From Ahaetulla prasina (taxonomy: Eukaryota > Chordata > Lepidosauria > Squamata > Colubridae), in NCBI RefSeq assembly GCF_028640845.1, contig NC_080543.1, forward strand, positions 5,572,959 to 5,636,958: a stretch of 64,000 bases of DNA, given 5' to 3'. Numbering within the stretch: the stretch's first letter is position 1; every line of letters starts with the position of its first letter. The notes beneath the pieces were generated by a model. It worked only from the letters and a program-made list of their open reading frames with translations, was not told where the DNA came from and did not search any database. Positions 32,840 through 43,129 of this stretch are shown here, one piece after another. A program made the translations under genes and the position numbers.

Positions 32840-32975
32840 CACTAGACACAGCTGGAAGGGCCCTAGAGGTCATCTAGTCCAGCCCTGCTCTGATGAGGGG
32901 ACTTAGCTGGGTAATGAAACGTCTGCCAGAAAACCAACAAGCTCAGAGAGCACTAGGGATACCCCTTTGTGACTC
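32840..32975. mobile_element. CR1 fragment plus one 120-bp family unit
   Basis: GCTGGAAGGGCCCTAGAGGT and CATCTAGTCCAGCCC are CR1. GCTGGGTAATGAAACGTCTG and AAGCTCAGAGAGCACTAGG match the 120-bp family. Confidence 0.7.
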
Positions 32976-33780
32976 GTGGACTTCAACTCCCAGAATTCCT
33001 GAGCCAACATGAGCAACGACGGCCCCTTTGTGACTTGTGGACTTCAACTCCCAGAATTCCTGAGCCGGCATGAGGAATCATGGCCCCTTTGTGACTTGTG
33101 GACTTCAACTCCCAGAATTCCTGAGCCAGCATGAGAAACGATGGCCCCTTTGTGACTCGTGGACTTCAATTCCCAGAATTCCTGAGCCGGCATGAGAAAC
33201 AATGGCCCCTTTGTGACTCGTGGACTTCAATTCCCAGAATTCCTGAGCCGGCATGAGAAACAATGGCCCCTTTGTGACTCGTGGACTTCAATTCCCAGAA
33301 TTCCTGAGCCGGCATGAGAAACAATGGCCCCTTTGTGACTCGTGGACTTCAATTCCCAGAATTCCTGAGCCGGCATGAGAAACAATGGCCCCTTTGTGAC
33401 TCGTGGACTTCAACTCCCAGAATTCCTGAGCCAACATGAGCAACGACGGCCCCTTTGTGACTTGTGGACTTCAACTCCCAGAATTCCTGAGCCGGCATGA
33501 GGAATCATGGCCCCTTTGTGACTTGTGGACTTCAACTCCCAGAATTCCTGAGCCAGCATGAGAAACGATGGCCCCTTTGTGACTCGTGGACTTCAATTCC
33601 CAGAATTCCTGAGCCGGCATGAGAAACAATGGCCCCTTTGTGACTCGTGGACTTCAATTCCCAGAATTCCTGAGCCAGCATGAGGAACAGTGGGCCCTTT
33701 CTGTGGACTTCAAATCCCATAATTCATGAGCCAGCATGGCTGGCTCAGGAATTCTGGGAGTTGAAGTCCACAAGTCATAA
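32976..33780. repeat. 61-bp minisatellite derived from a Fold arm
   Basis: About 12 units of CCCCTTTGTGACT(C/T)GTGGACTTCAA(C/T)TCCCAGAATTCCTGAGCC…ATGG. A pair of variant units (CAACATGAGCAACGACGG, GGCATGAGGAATCATGG) recurs about 427 bp apart, which indicates a seven-unit higher-order duplication. A reversed arm closes the array (33735-33775). Confidence 0.95.
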
Positions 33781-34289
33781 AAGGCCCATTGTTTCCCACC
33801 CCTGTTTTTAGTGGAACTCAATTCTGTCCCAGACGCCTAACAGAGTCCGTTCTATAGTAATTACAGCTAATCCTCGAGATGCAACCGCAATGGAGCCCGC
33901 CATATCTCGAGGACCACCTGTAACAGGTGCTCCCAAACGCTTGGCTAGGAGAAGAGCAGGAAAAGGCCTGAATGGCAGGCCCGAATCTGAAGCTGCAAAA
34001 AAGTTGCGAAAGGAGACATTGGCAAACCTCCCCCTTCTGTGCGGCTGCCAAAAAACCTGCATGGATGAGTCCACACAATCATGAATAATCAAAACAATGA
34101 GATCATGTTTTTTTCCGGTTACTTGGTGAAAAGGACAAAAAGTGGGGGTGTCGCACACCCATAAGGCTTGTCTTGAATCAAAGACCCATCCAGTGCAGCT
34201 CGGGGGGGGGGGTCACAGCAGCCAAGCAGGGACCCCCTCCAAAAAAACACCCCAGCCCTATATTAAAGCAGACCCCTTTCTCTAACCCA
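33781..34289. other. No gene recognised
   Basis: A weak M-MITE-like piece (AGCTAATCCTCGAGATGCAA, CCATATCTCGAGGACCACCT) lies at 33865-33920. The remainder is unassigned, with a run of ten G at 34202. Confidence 0.45.
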
Positions 34290-35408
34290 GGGGTCTCCAA
34301 CCCGGGTCCCTTTAAGACTTGTGGACTTCAACTCCCAGAGTTCCTCAGCCAGCTTTGCTTTTACTTTTTAAAAGTTTACTTTACTTTTAAAAGCATTTTT
34401 TCTACAACCTCTTCGGCCGAAGAGGTGGTAAAAAAATGCTTTTAAAAGACTCTGACAATCCCAGCTGACTTGCCTTTTTTTTTACTTCTAAAAGCATTTT
34501 TTTGGCAACCTCTTCGGCCGAAGAGGTTGTAGAAAAAATGCTTTTAAAAGGCTCTGACAATCCCAGCTGACTTGCCTTTTTTTTTACTTCTAAAAGCCTT
34601 TTTTGGCAACCTCTTTGGCCGAAGAGGTTGTAGAAAAAATGCTTTTAAAAGGCTCTGACAATCTCAGCTGACTTGCCTTTTTTTTTTTACTTTTAAAAGC
34701 ATTTTTTTTGGCAACCTCTTCGGCCAAAGAGGTGGTAAAAAATGCTTTTAAAAGGCTCTGACAATCTCAGCTGACTTGCCTTTTTTTTTTACTTCTAAAA
34801 GCATTTTTTTGGCAACCTCTTCGGCCAAAGAGGTGGTAAAAAATGCTTTTAAAAGGCTCTGACAATCTCAGCTGACTTGCCTTTTTTTTTTACTTCTAAA
34901 AGCATTTTTTTGGCAACCTCTTCGGCCAAAGAGGTGGTAAAAAATGCTTTTAAAAGGCTCTGACAATCTCAGCTGACTTGCCTTTTTTTTTTACTTCTAA
35001 AAGCATTTTTTTGGCAACCTCTTCGGCCAAAGAGGTGGTAAAAAAATGCTTTTAAAAGACTCTGACAATCCCAGCTGACTTGCCTTTTTTTTTTTACTTT
35101 TAAAAGCATTTTTTTGGCAACCTCTTCGGCCGAAGAGGTTGTAGAAAAAATGTTTTTAAAAGGCTCTGACGATCCCAGCTGAGCCGCACGATCATCAGAG
35201 GCTTCTTTTTTTTACTTTTAAAAGCAGTGGTTTTAAAAGTAAAAAAAAAGATTGCGCACCACAGCTGATCACCCCCTCTACCCTGTGCACTGTTCTACTT
35301 ACCACATGCGTCCTTTTGGCGTGCACTGTGAGCGCACACCTCACTTTGGTGCGTGGTGCGCACTGCGCATGCTCCAGCCAACCGGTAGTAAACCAGATTT
35401 CACCACTG
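34290..35408 (-). mobile_element. hAT-N long form with internal tandem amplification
   Basis: The right end (CCAACCGGTAGTAAACCAGA, TTTCACCACTGG) is the reverse of 6633-6660, and 35230-35400 matches 6660-6840 inverted. The left begins near a Fold-like phrase. The interior is a 106-bp array, listed separately. Confidence 0.65.
34368..35190. repeat. 106-bp minisatellite with palindromic core
   Basis: About eight units. Each has a poly(T) stretch, CTTCTAAAAGCATTTTTTTG, the palindrome CAACCTCTTCGGCCGAAGAGG (some units lose perfection as CGGCCAAAGAGG), AATGCTTTTAAAAGGCTCTG and ACAATC(C/T)CAGCTGACTTGCC. Confidence 0.95.
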
Positions 35409-35690
35409 GGTCACATGATCAAAATTGGGACCCTAGGCATATATTTATGGCAGTTGCAATATCCTGGGGGTGTGTGTGTGTGTCACGTGATCGATTTTTA
35501 CAAACTTCTGACCAGCGAAGCCAATGGAGAAAGCCAGCTTCACTTAACGATCATATTACCAATTTAAGAACTGGAGTGATTCCCTTAACAAACGTGGCCC
35601 GAATAGTCGTAAAACGGAGCAAACTCGTTTAGTCAACGTTTCGTTCAGCAACAGGCATGCCGGGCTTAGTTGCGGTCGTTAAATCCACAA
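35409..35690 (-). mobile_element. M-MITE
   Basis: GTCACATGATCAAAATTGGG, TGTCACGTGATCGATTTTTA, GAAAGCCAGCTTCACTTAAC and TGCGGTCGTTAAATCC: reversed M-MITE with the left end missing. Confidence 0.75.
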
Positions 35691-35867
35691 TAATAAAAAG
35701 ATTTCCTTTGGGTGCCTCATCCCAACAATTCCAACTTTTTTTTCAAACCCAGAAAATAAATTCCAATATTTTTCTTTGCATTCGGTAAAGAGAGAGATCT
35801 TGGTTCCAGCTGCCGTCCCACATCCAACGCTGCGGGAAAAACAATAAAATATTTTATTGAAAACAAC

Positions 35868-36326
35868 AAAATACCTTATCCCACCAAACTTGAAATCCTA
35901 GGCTTAGAAAACTTGGAACTCCGTCGCCTTCGACAAGACCTAAGCTTAACTCACAGAATCATCTATTGTAATGTCCTTCCTGTTAAAGACTACTTCAGCT
36001 TTAATTGCAATAATACTAGAGCAACTAATAGATTTAAACTTAATGTCAACCGCTTTAATCTAGATTGCAGAAAATATGACTTCTGTAACAGAATCATCAG
36101 TGCTCGGAATACTTTACCTGACTCTGTGGTCTCTTCCCATAATCCCAAAAGCTTTAACCAAAAACTTTCTACTATTGACCTCACCCCATTCCTAAGAGGA
36201 CCATAAGGGGCGTGCATAAGCGCACAAACGTGCCTACCGTTCCTGTCCTATTGTTTTTGTTTTCTTCTTCCTATATATATATATGCTTATACCTCCTTAT
36301 ATTTACCCATATATGTGTTTATATAC

Positions 36327-36399
<73 letters not shown>

Positions 36400-36718
36400 T
36401 GCATTTATATCCCGCCCTTCTCCGAAGACTCAGGGCGGCTTACACTATGTCAAGCAATAGTCTTCATCCATTTGTATATTATATACAAAGTCAACTTTAT
36501 TGCCCCCAACAATCTGGGTCCTCATTTTACCTACCTTAAAGGATGGAAGGCTGAGTCAACCTTGGGCCTGGTGGGGCTTGAACCTGCAGGAATTGCAAGC
36601 AGCTGCTGTTAATAACAGACTGTCTTACCAGTCTGAGCCACAGAGGCCCTCTATAATCTTTTTTGTATGATACCTACATATATTGTTGTGACAAAATAAA
36701 TAAATAAATAAATAAAAA
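35868..36718 (+). mobile_element. LINE-C 3' fragment, split by SINE-S
   Basis: The coding end at 35880-36205 (LELRRLRQDLSLTHRI, FNLDCRKYDFCNRI, stop after FLRGP) is followed by the 3' UTR. That UTR is interrupted after GTGTTTATATACTAT by a SINE-S and resumes at CTATAATCTTTTTTGTATG, ending in (AAAT)n. Comparison with 44.6-44.8 kb shows the uninterrupted form. Confidence 0.9.
36322..36657 (-). mobile_element. SINE-S with (ATT)n tail
   Basis: Reversed SINE-S with tail expanded to about 26 ATT units (36322-36400). The head is at 36640 (CCAGTCTGAGCCACAGAGGCC). Confidence 0.9.
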
Positions 36719-36955
36719 CCTTCTAATGAAATCCAACTGCACAGATTGCAAAAAACAAAAAAACAAAAACCCAAAAAGGCAGAATCTTTAAGAAATGCCA
36801 ATGACCCTTCGCTTCCTTTTTCTGCAAAACACGCAGACAGCAAATGCAAATTCATCCCTGGGCGTCTAAGGCCCAGCGGTTGATTTGCTCAATCGTACCA
36901 AAGAGTGAAGAAGACTTTAATGCAGAAAGTCCTCGACTTACGACCGCAACATACC

Positions 36956-37258
36956 ATGTTAGACAAATAATTGTCCAGTCTCTTCTTAAAAGCCTCCAAT
37001 GATGGAGCACCCACAACTTCTGGAGACAAACCGTTCCACTGATTTAATTGTCCTCGCCGTCAGGAAACTCCTCCCTAGTTCTAGGTTGCTTCTCTCCTTG
37101 ATTAGTTTCCATCTGTTGCTTCTTGTCCTGCCTTCGGGAGTTTTGAAAAATAGGTTGGCATCCCACCCACCCCCTCTTCTTTGTGGCAACCCCCCCAAAT
37201 ATTGGAACACTGCTAACCTGCAGGTAGCACCAGGAGAGGCCAGGAACGCAGATTAGAA
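36956..37258 (-). mobile_element. CR1 3' end
   Basis: AAAGCCTCCAATGATGGAGC, CAACTTCTGGAGACAAACCG and CCTTGATTAGTTTCCATCTG are the reversed CR1 ORF2 end and 3' UTR. A 20-bp M-MITE terminus (GAAAGTCCTCGACTTACGAC) precedes it at 36925. Confidence 0.85.
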
Positions 37259-37321
37259 AATGCAGTTTTCTAATATGCATTCCTTGCCTCTCCTGGTGGT
37301 CTCCCATCCAAGCGCTGACAA

Positions 37322-37635
37322 CCAGTGGTGGGATTCTAAATAATTTAACCACCGGTTCGCTGCCCTAATGACCAGCTGGGTAGGCGTGGCCATGGTGGGC
37401 GTGGCTAGGGGGTGTGACAGATGACACTCAGCCTCCTGCACCCCCTTGGGAGCAAAAACGGACTGTGGGGGGGGGAAACATGCTGCCCCCCCCCTGTCCC
37501 ATTTTGGGCCTAGGAGGCCTCCCTGTACTTATCTGGGAGACAAAATGGGGCATGTGGGGACTCTTGGAAGGGGCAGAGCAGAGCCACCCAGCAATTTAAC
37601 TACTGGTTCGCCCGAACCGGCTATCTCCCACCACT
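37322..37635. mobile_element. hAT-N element with 8-bp duplication
   Basis: CCAGTGGTGGGATTCTAAAT at the left and CTCCCACCACT at the right are inverted ends. GCTGACAA occurs on both sides (37314-37321, 37636-37643). Interior GGCGTGGCCATGGTGGGCGT is typical of the family. Confidence 0.8.
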
Positions 37636-37650
37636 GCTGACAATTCTTAT

Positions 37651-38288
37651 TATAAATAATTTTTATTTCCATTTTCCAACATCATATTTATGTGCAAACT
37701 ATTATCCATCATTAATCATTAATTTTCATTTATTACTGATTCAGGCCTGCCCGACTGCCACTTCCTTACTACACAACCTCCCTCTCTACCCTCTACTACT
37801 TTCACATCCTTCATCTCCTTCGCTTTAATACTTCCTCTCCTCCTTCTCCACTCCTCCCTTCTTCCACCCTATCTAACCTTCTTATTCCCCTCCTCCTTCT
37901 CTACTCTTTCCTACCTACTTTCTTCCCTCCTTCTACTCCTCTCTCCTTTTCTTTCTGAAATGGCAGTCGGGCATCCCCAATATCATTTTAAATTTTATTT
38001 TCATATCTTCAAAAATTACTGTACATTAATAATCAATCCATGTATCATTTCCCCCTTCCCCCTCCTCCCCTTCCCCCAGACTTCCCAGAACAAATACCGG
38101 TATTATGACCAACAATCACAAGCTAAAGTATACAAAATAAACATAACCTCCCACCTTTAAAAATTTAAAACTTTAGATCCCCTCACAATAAAAATAAAGA
38201 GATAGGAAAGAATAATAAAAAGAAAAAAAGAAAAGAAGCAATACCAACTTCACATATTACTTCTTCTTACAGTCCATTTTTAAAATTA
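37651..38288 (-). mobile_element. Non-LTR retrotransposon insertion with 19-bp duplication
   Basis: CACTGCTGACAATTCTTAT is duplicated exactly at 37632-37650 and 38289-38307. The 638-bp insert starts TATAAATAATTTTTATTTCC and has strong strand asymmetry (C/T-rich with few G). No coding frame. An L1-type 5'-truncated or UTR piece is likely, in minus orientation if the T-rich left end is the tail. Confidence 0.7.
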
Positions 38289-38307
38289 CACTGCTGACAA
38301 TTCTTAT

Positions 38308-38784
38308 CCGCTTTGTGGCTGTTCACTTGGCCCGGCTGAGCCACATTTTGCTCAATGCCACCCGTTGCCGAGAAAACTCTCCGTGCAGTTGGACTCAAAC
38401 TGGTGACTCACTTCAAGTGTGTGATTTAACACCACAGTTGTGAAGAGACCATTTGTTTGCTCGGAGTGCTATATTTATACGAGAGCGGGGAGGCACCTCT
38501 CCTGACCTTCCTCCCATCGAAATCGTCAGGTTTTCAAGCGGGCCTTACATAACAAACCTGTGATTTCAAGTGTTCCTTGGAGTATACGACGAGCTGGCAG
38601 ATGGCTTCAAACTGATTTCTGCCTATGAGGAGGGAGAATCGGTGTTCGTCTCCGGATTTAGAGTCCCTGACAGCGGTGGCCTCCGATCTTGGATCCTTGG
38701 TCAAGAAACTTTCATTTCTGTTTCTGCGGCACAGCGTTTTCCAGCCTTGGCAACTTTAAAATAGATTAGATTAATATTAATTAA
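38308..38784. other. No gene recognised
   Basis: Apparently low-copy sequence, including TGCTATATTTATACGAGAGC near 38468. One short open frame (38570-38764) has no recognised similarity. Confidence 0.5.
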
Positions 38785-39180
38785 TCTAGGGACCTTGTAG
38801 GTCATCTAGCCCAACCCCCCCTGCCCAAGCAGGAGACCCTACACCATTTCTGACAGAGGGCAGTCCAGTCTCGTCTTGAAAGCCTCCAGGGGTGAAGTCC
38901 CACAACTTCCGAAGGCAACTTCTGTTCCATCGGTTGATTGCTCTCACAGTCAGAAAATTTCTCCTTATTTCCAGGTTGAATCTCTCCTTGTTCAATTTCC
39001 ATCCATTGTTTCTTGTCTGGCCTTCAGGTGCTTTGGAAAATAGCTTGACCCCCTTCCTCCTCTCTGTGGCAGCCCCTCAAATATTGGAAGATGCTATCAT
39101 GTCTCCCCTGGTCCTTCTCTTCGCTAGACTAGCCATGCCAAGTTCCTACAACCGTTCATCGTGTGTTTTAGCCTCCAGGC
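38785..39180 (-). mobile_element. CR1 3' end with ORF2 C-terminus
   Basis: GACCTTGTAGGTCATCTAGC at the 3' end. Minus-strand codons read NKERFNLEIRRNFLTVRAIN, the conserved CR1 C-terminal motif. 5'-truncated. Confidence 0.9.
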
Positions 39181-39204
39181 CCCTAATCTTCTTGGTTGCT
39201 CTTC

Positions 39205-39370
39205 TCTGCACTCTTTACAGAGTCAGCCTATCGCCCCCCAACTATCTGGGTCCTCATTTGACCAACCTCAGAAGGACAGAAGGCTGAGTCAATCTTGAGC
39301 CAGTCGGGATCGAACTCCTGGCAGTGGGCAGAGTTAGTCTGCAATACCGCATTCTAAGCACTGCGCCACC
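39205..39370 (-). mobile_element. tRNA-derived SINE, second type
   Basis: Reverse strand: head GGCGCAGTGCTTAGAATGCG, B-box GGAGTTCGATCCCGACTGG, then GATTGACTCAGCCTTCTGTC and CCCAGATAGTTGGGGGG. Related to SINE-S but with a different head. Confidence 0.8.
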
Positions 39371-39478
39371 ATGGCTCTACAACTAAGGAGAAATGTCCTG
39401 TCAGTGAGAACAATTAATCAGTGGAACAACTTGCCTCCAGAAATTGTGAGTGCTCCAAAACTGGAGTTTCTTAAGAAG
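39371..39478 (+). mobile_element. CR1 ORF2 end fragment
   Basis: Codons read LRRNVLSVRTINQWNNLPPE, the CR1 C-terminal motif in + orientation, opposite to the CR1 copy just upstream. Confidence 0.8.
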
Positions 39479-39479
39479 T

Positions 39480-39660
39480 GGGTGGGTGACTGCCACCTTC
39501 ATAAATATGAGTCAGCCGTCAAGAGTCTGAATTTTGATCCTATGACCGTGGGGTTGCTTTCGTAAGTGTGAAAAATGGTCACAAGTCACTTTTTTTCATT
39601 GCCGTCGTAACTTTGAATGGCCACTAAATGAACTGTTGAAAATCGTGGACTTCCTATATT
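39480..39660 (+). mobile_element. M-MITE, 3' part
   Basis: CATAAATATGAGTCAGCCGT, GAATTTTGATCCTATGACCG and GTCGTAACTTTGAATGGCCA. The end is eroded. Confidence 0.75.
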
Positions 39661-39955
39661 CTTACAGCCATGGAGCTCAGAAAGCTGACGTTATTTCTGC
39701 ATGACTCCAAGGTCTGACTGGAAGTACCTGAGCGAGAGAATTGCAGGAATATCAGCTCATTCAAGTTATACCTGGGATAATGGGAACAACCTGCGCATGG
39801 GTTAAATATAATTTTGCAAAACTGGGGCCCTAAGACAATGATGGTGTGATGTGAATAAAATATTGACTGTGGTTTCTATAAATAGGGTAAAAAGGTCCAA
39901 GAGAAGAAAGAAAATATTATCCAGAACTGAGTGTAAAGCTCAAAAAGCTCAAAAA

Positions 39956-40340
39956 CTCAAAGAAGGAAGGAAGGAAGGAAGGGAGGGAGGGAGGGAGGGA
40001 GGGAGGGACATAATAGAAAGGAAGGAAGGAGGGAAACAAGGAAGGAAGGAAAAGAAAGAGACATAATAGGAAGGAAGGAAGGAAAAGAAAGAAAGGAAGA
40101 GAAAGGAAGGAAGGAAGGAAGGAAGGTAATAGAAAGGAAGGAGGGAGGGAAGGAAGGAAGGAAGAGGCATAATAGGAAGGAAGGAAGAAGGAAGAAAGGA
40201 AGGAAGGAAAAGAAAGAAAGATAGACAGACAGACAGAAAGACATAATAGGAAGGAAGGAGGGAAGCAAGAAAGGAAGGAAGAAAGAGATAATCGGAAAGA
40301 AGGCGGAAAGGAAAGAAGGAGGGATGGAAGGAAGGAAGGG

Positions 40341-40371
<31 letters not shown>

Positions 40372-40502
40372 AAGAAAGAAAAAAGAGAGAGAGACAGAGA
40401 GAGAAAGAGAGAGACATGATAGGAAGGAAGGAAGGAAGGAAGGAAGGAAGGAAGGAAGGAAGGAAGGAAGGAAGGAAGGAAGGAAGGAAGGAAGGAAGGA
40501 AG
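39956..40502. repeat. Polypurine array (GGAA/GAAA)
   Basis: Purine run interrupted periodically by CATAATAG, giving units of about 55-65 bp, with a terminal pure (GGAA)n of about 85 bp. Open frames are artefacts. Confidence 0.96.
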
Positions 40503-40919
40503 GGTGTCTATTTGAAATTCCTAACAAAATTGGGAAATACGCCGAAACATCTGTCTCTCAACAGAACCTCCATCTCTGAACTAAATGAGTCCATCTACTT
40601 TGATGCCGTTCTCCTCTTCTTCTCTTTCTTTCCCCTTTTCCACAGCACTATACAATGCTCCAGGGAGCCGACTCGGAGTCTCTGCATTGATTAAGTGCCA
40701 TCAACTTGATGTCATCTCTTAGCAACCCCCATAGATAGATCTTCTCCAGGATGATCTATTCCCAATTTGGCCTTTCAAGACCACCCAGACCTTCAGAAAT
40801 GTTGAGTCCATCCATCTTACTGCTGGTCGTCCTTCTTCTTCTTCTTCTCTTTCCTTACACCTTCCCAACATCGGAGCCTTCTCCAGAGGGCTGGGCCTTC
40901 CCATCATGTAGGATCATTT
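40503..40919. other. Interspersed repeat of unassigned family, no gene
   Basis: 40690-40900 (AAGTGCCATCAACTTGATGT, CTTCTCCAGGATGATCTATT, GAGTCCATCCATCTTACTGC) is a phrase set I recognise as an interspersed repeat in reptiles, but I cannot name the family. Confidence 0.45.
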
Positions 40920-41290
40920 GGAGACAGTTTGGTGTAGTGGTGAAGGTGCTGGCCCAGAAACCAGGAGACCAAGAGTTCTAGTCCTGCCTTAGGTATGAAG
41001 AACAGCTGGGTGACTTTGGGCCAATCCCCAGGAGATGGTGAGTTCTAGTCCCACCTTAGCCATGAAAGTCGACTGGGTGACTTTGGACCAATTATCAGGA
41101 GATGATGAGTTCTAGTCCCGCCTTAGCCATGAAAGTCGACTGGGTGACTTTGGGCCAATCACCAGGAGATGGTAAGTTTTAGTCCCAAATTAGCCATGAA
41201 AGCCGACTGGGTGACTTTGAGCCAATCACCAGGAGATGGTGAGTTATAGTCCCACCTTAGCCATGAAAGACAGCTGGATGTCTTGCCCGG
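40920..41290 (+). mobile_element. SINE-V, head plus about five 62-bp units
   Basis: Head GTTTGGTGTAGTGGTGAAGG (A-box-like) and AGAGTTCTAGTCCTGCC (B-box-like), then tandem units ending GGTGAGTTATAGTCCC. The body is truncated and followed by an M-MITE end to 41360. Confidence 0.85.
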
Positions 41291-41383
41291 CTAAGTCACT
41301 TTCATCAGTGCTGTTGTAACTTTGAACGGCCCCCTAAACGAAGTGTTGTAAGTCAAGGAGTGTCTTTTAATGAGCATTAATAT

Positions 41384-41575
41384 CAGTGGTGGTACTTAGC
41401 CGGTTCGGGCGAACCAGTAGAAGCGGTGGTGGGAGGCTCCACTCACCCGCCCGGGAGTCACCATGTCCTGTTTTTGAAGCTCTGCGCATGCGCAGAAGGT
41501 CTTGGGTATGCGCAGAGGTGGTGCGTGTGCTCACATTTGCTAATTGGTACTGAGAGTAAGTAAATACCATCCCTG
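41384..41575. mobile_element. hAT-N short form with 8-bp duplication
   Basis: CAGTGGTGGTACTTAGCCGG to AAATACCATCCCTG. Flanks ATTAATAT (41376-41383) and ATTAACAT (41576-41583) match at 7 of 8. The interior has GCGCATGCGCAGAAGGT. Confidence 0.8.
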
Positions 41576-41639
41576 ATTAACATGTCTAGGAACAGAGAAA
41601 CATCGGCCAGGCACAGATTTGAGGGAAAAGAGCCTTTAA

Positions 41640-41760
41640 AGCAGCTTTAAAATGCGTGGACTACAATCCCCAGAGTTCCCCAGCCAGCCTGCTCCCACGG
41701 AATTCTGGGAATTGCACGCATCTCAAAGTGGCTGAGATTTGAGAAACGCTGCTCGAAGGA
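41640..41760. mobile_element. Fold element relic
   Basis: GCGTGGACTACAATCCCCAG and GGAATTCTGGGAATTGCACG are inverted arms around CCCCAGCCAGCCTGC. The ends are eroded. Confidence 0.65.
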
Positions 41761-41899
41761 GAAAAGAGAACCAGAAAAGGTGCTTTTTCAAGAGGCACCT
41801 AGACTTCCTTGTTATTCTTTGAAGACGTTTTGCTTCTCATCCAAGAAGCTTCTTCAGTTGAAAAAAAAAACACACCATTGAGACAACCATGATCTGAAT

Positions 41900-41973
41900 C
41901 AGGGGTCTCCAACCTGAGGAACTCTGGGAATTGAAGTCCACAAGTCTTAAAGTTGCCAAGGTTGAAGACCCTG
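41900..41973. mobile_element. Fold element, deletion form
   Basis: CAGGGGTCTCCAACCTGAGG to GGTTGAAGACCCTG, 74 bp. ATCTGAAT/ATCTGAAC duplications flank it (41892-41899, 41974-41981). Confidence 0.75.
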
Positions 41974-41981
41974 ATCTGAAC

Positions 41982-42390
41982 GGCTCACCATAGACAGACA
42001 GTCAGAAAAAATATAGAAAGTCTCTACTGCCCTCTGGTGGAATCATGAGGTATATATAAATAAATCAAATAAAAAATATATTTTACACACACGGGATGAA
42101 TCCCACAAAAGGGTTGCATTATCCCAAACTGAAGTGTTATTTCTAGGAAAAAATATTTCTAGGAAAAAATAGGACGATTCGTTCCAGCTCAATGAAATAA
42201 GCAATAAAAACATTAAGCATAAAATTTTATATGCATACTAATGCATATGTTTGTGTTCAACACCACCTGGAATCAATTTACCATGTGTGCTAATTTGGAA
42301 TATTGCATTATTCCCGCAAGCACTAATCGCAATGTACCAGTGAATTGTAGCATAAGTTCTCCTAGGTCTTTGGACCCCAATACTAACAAA
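41982..42390. other. AT-rich, no gene recognised
   Basis: Apparently low-copy sequence, with a short open frame from 42241 that runs into a transposon and is therefore not credited. Confidence 0.5.
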
Positions 42391-42398
42391 CGCGCAAT

Positions 42399-42767
42399 CA
42401 GTGGTGGGATTCAGCCGGTTCGCACCTATTCGGGAGAACCGGTTGTTAACTTCCTAAGCAGTTTGGAGAACTGGTTGTTGGAAGACATCCTCTTTTGTTT
42501 TCGTCCACTTTGCAGGGCTAATCCTGTAAGGCAGGCAGGAAGGCAACATTCTGGTGGTGTTTCTAGCCTAATCTTTATTGCCCTGCTTACAGAAACTGCC
42601 TCTTGGTTTACCCTTATTACCTTGTAACAGCTAAGAGGAAGTGCCCATCGACGTGAGTGACGCTGAGTTGGCCACGCCCACACGGTCACATGACCACCGA
42701 GCCACACCTACCCACCTTGTCATTAGGGCAGAGAACTGGTTGTTAAATTATTTGAATCCCACCACTG
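42399..42767. mobile_element. hAT-N, intact non-autonomous copy
   Basis: Begins CAGTGGTGGGATTCAGCC and ends TTTGAATCCCACCACTG, inverted ends of at least 15 bp. The perfect 8-bp duplication CGCGCAAT lies at 42391-42398 and 42768-42775. At 369 bp it is too short for a transposase. Confidence 0.92.
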
Positions 42768-42779
42768 CGCGCAATCCAC

Positions 42780-42905
42780 CATTATTCAAACTGGGTAACT
42801 GTAAGAGGTGTGGGCTTCTAACTCCCAGAATTCCGCTGGCCAGCTGGCTGGGGAATTCTGGGAGTTGCAAGTCCGCACTTCTTAAAGTTACCAAGTTTGA
42901 AAAAT
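42780..42905. mobile_element. Fold element relic
   Basis: GGGCTTCTAACTCCCAGAAT and ATTCTGGGAGTTGCAAGTCC inverted arms, with AAACTGGGTAACTGTAAGAG inverted as CTTAAAGTTACCAAGTTTG. Confidence 0.75.
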
Positions 42906-43129
42906 GCCAATGAAGTCCAAATTTGTATAAGCATTTAAGAAATTTTTAAGAAGAGATTGGAGAACCATTTGTCTGAAATGGTATATAGGGCCCTGATTGC
43001 GAACTTTTTCGGCACCGATTGCCCAAACCAGAAAACGCACGCACATGAGTGTGTGCCGGAGCGCCAGAAACACAAAGACCAACTGGACGATGCACATGCG
43101 CGTGCCAGCCAGCTGGTCTTCGGGTTTCT

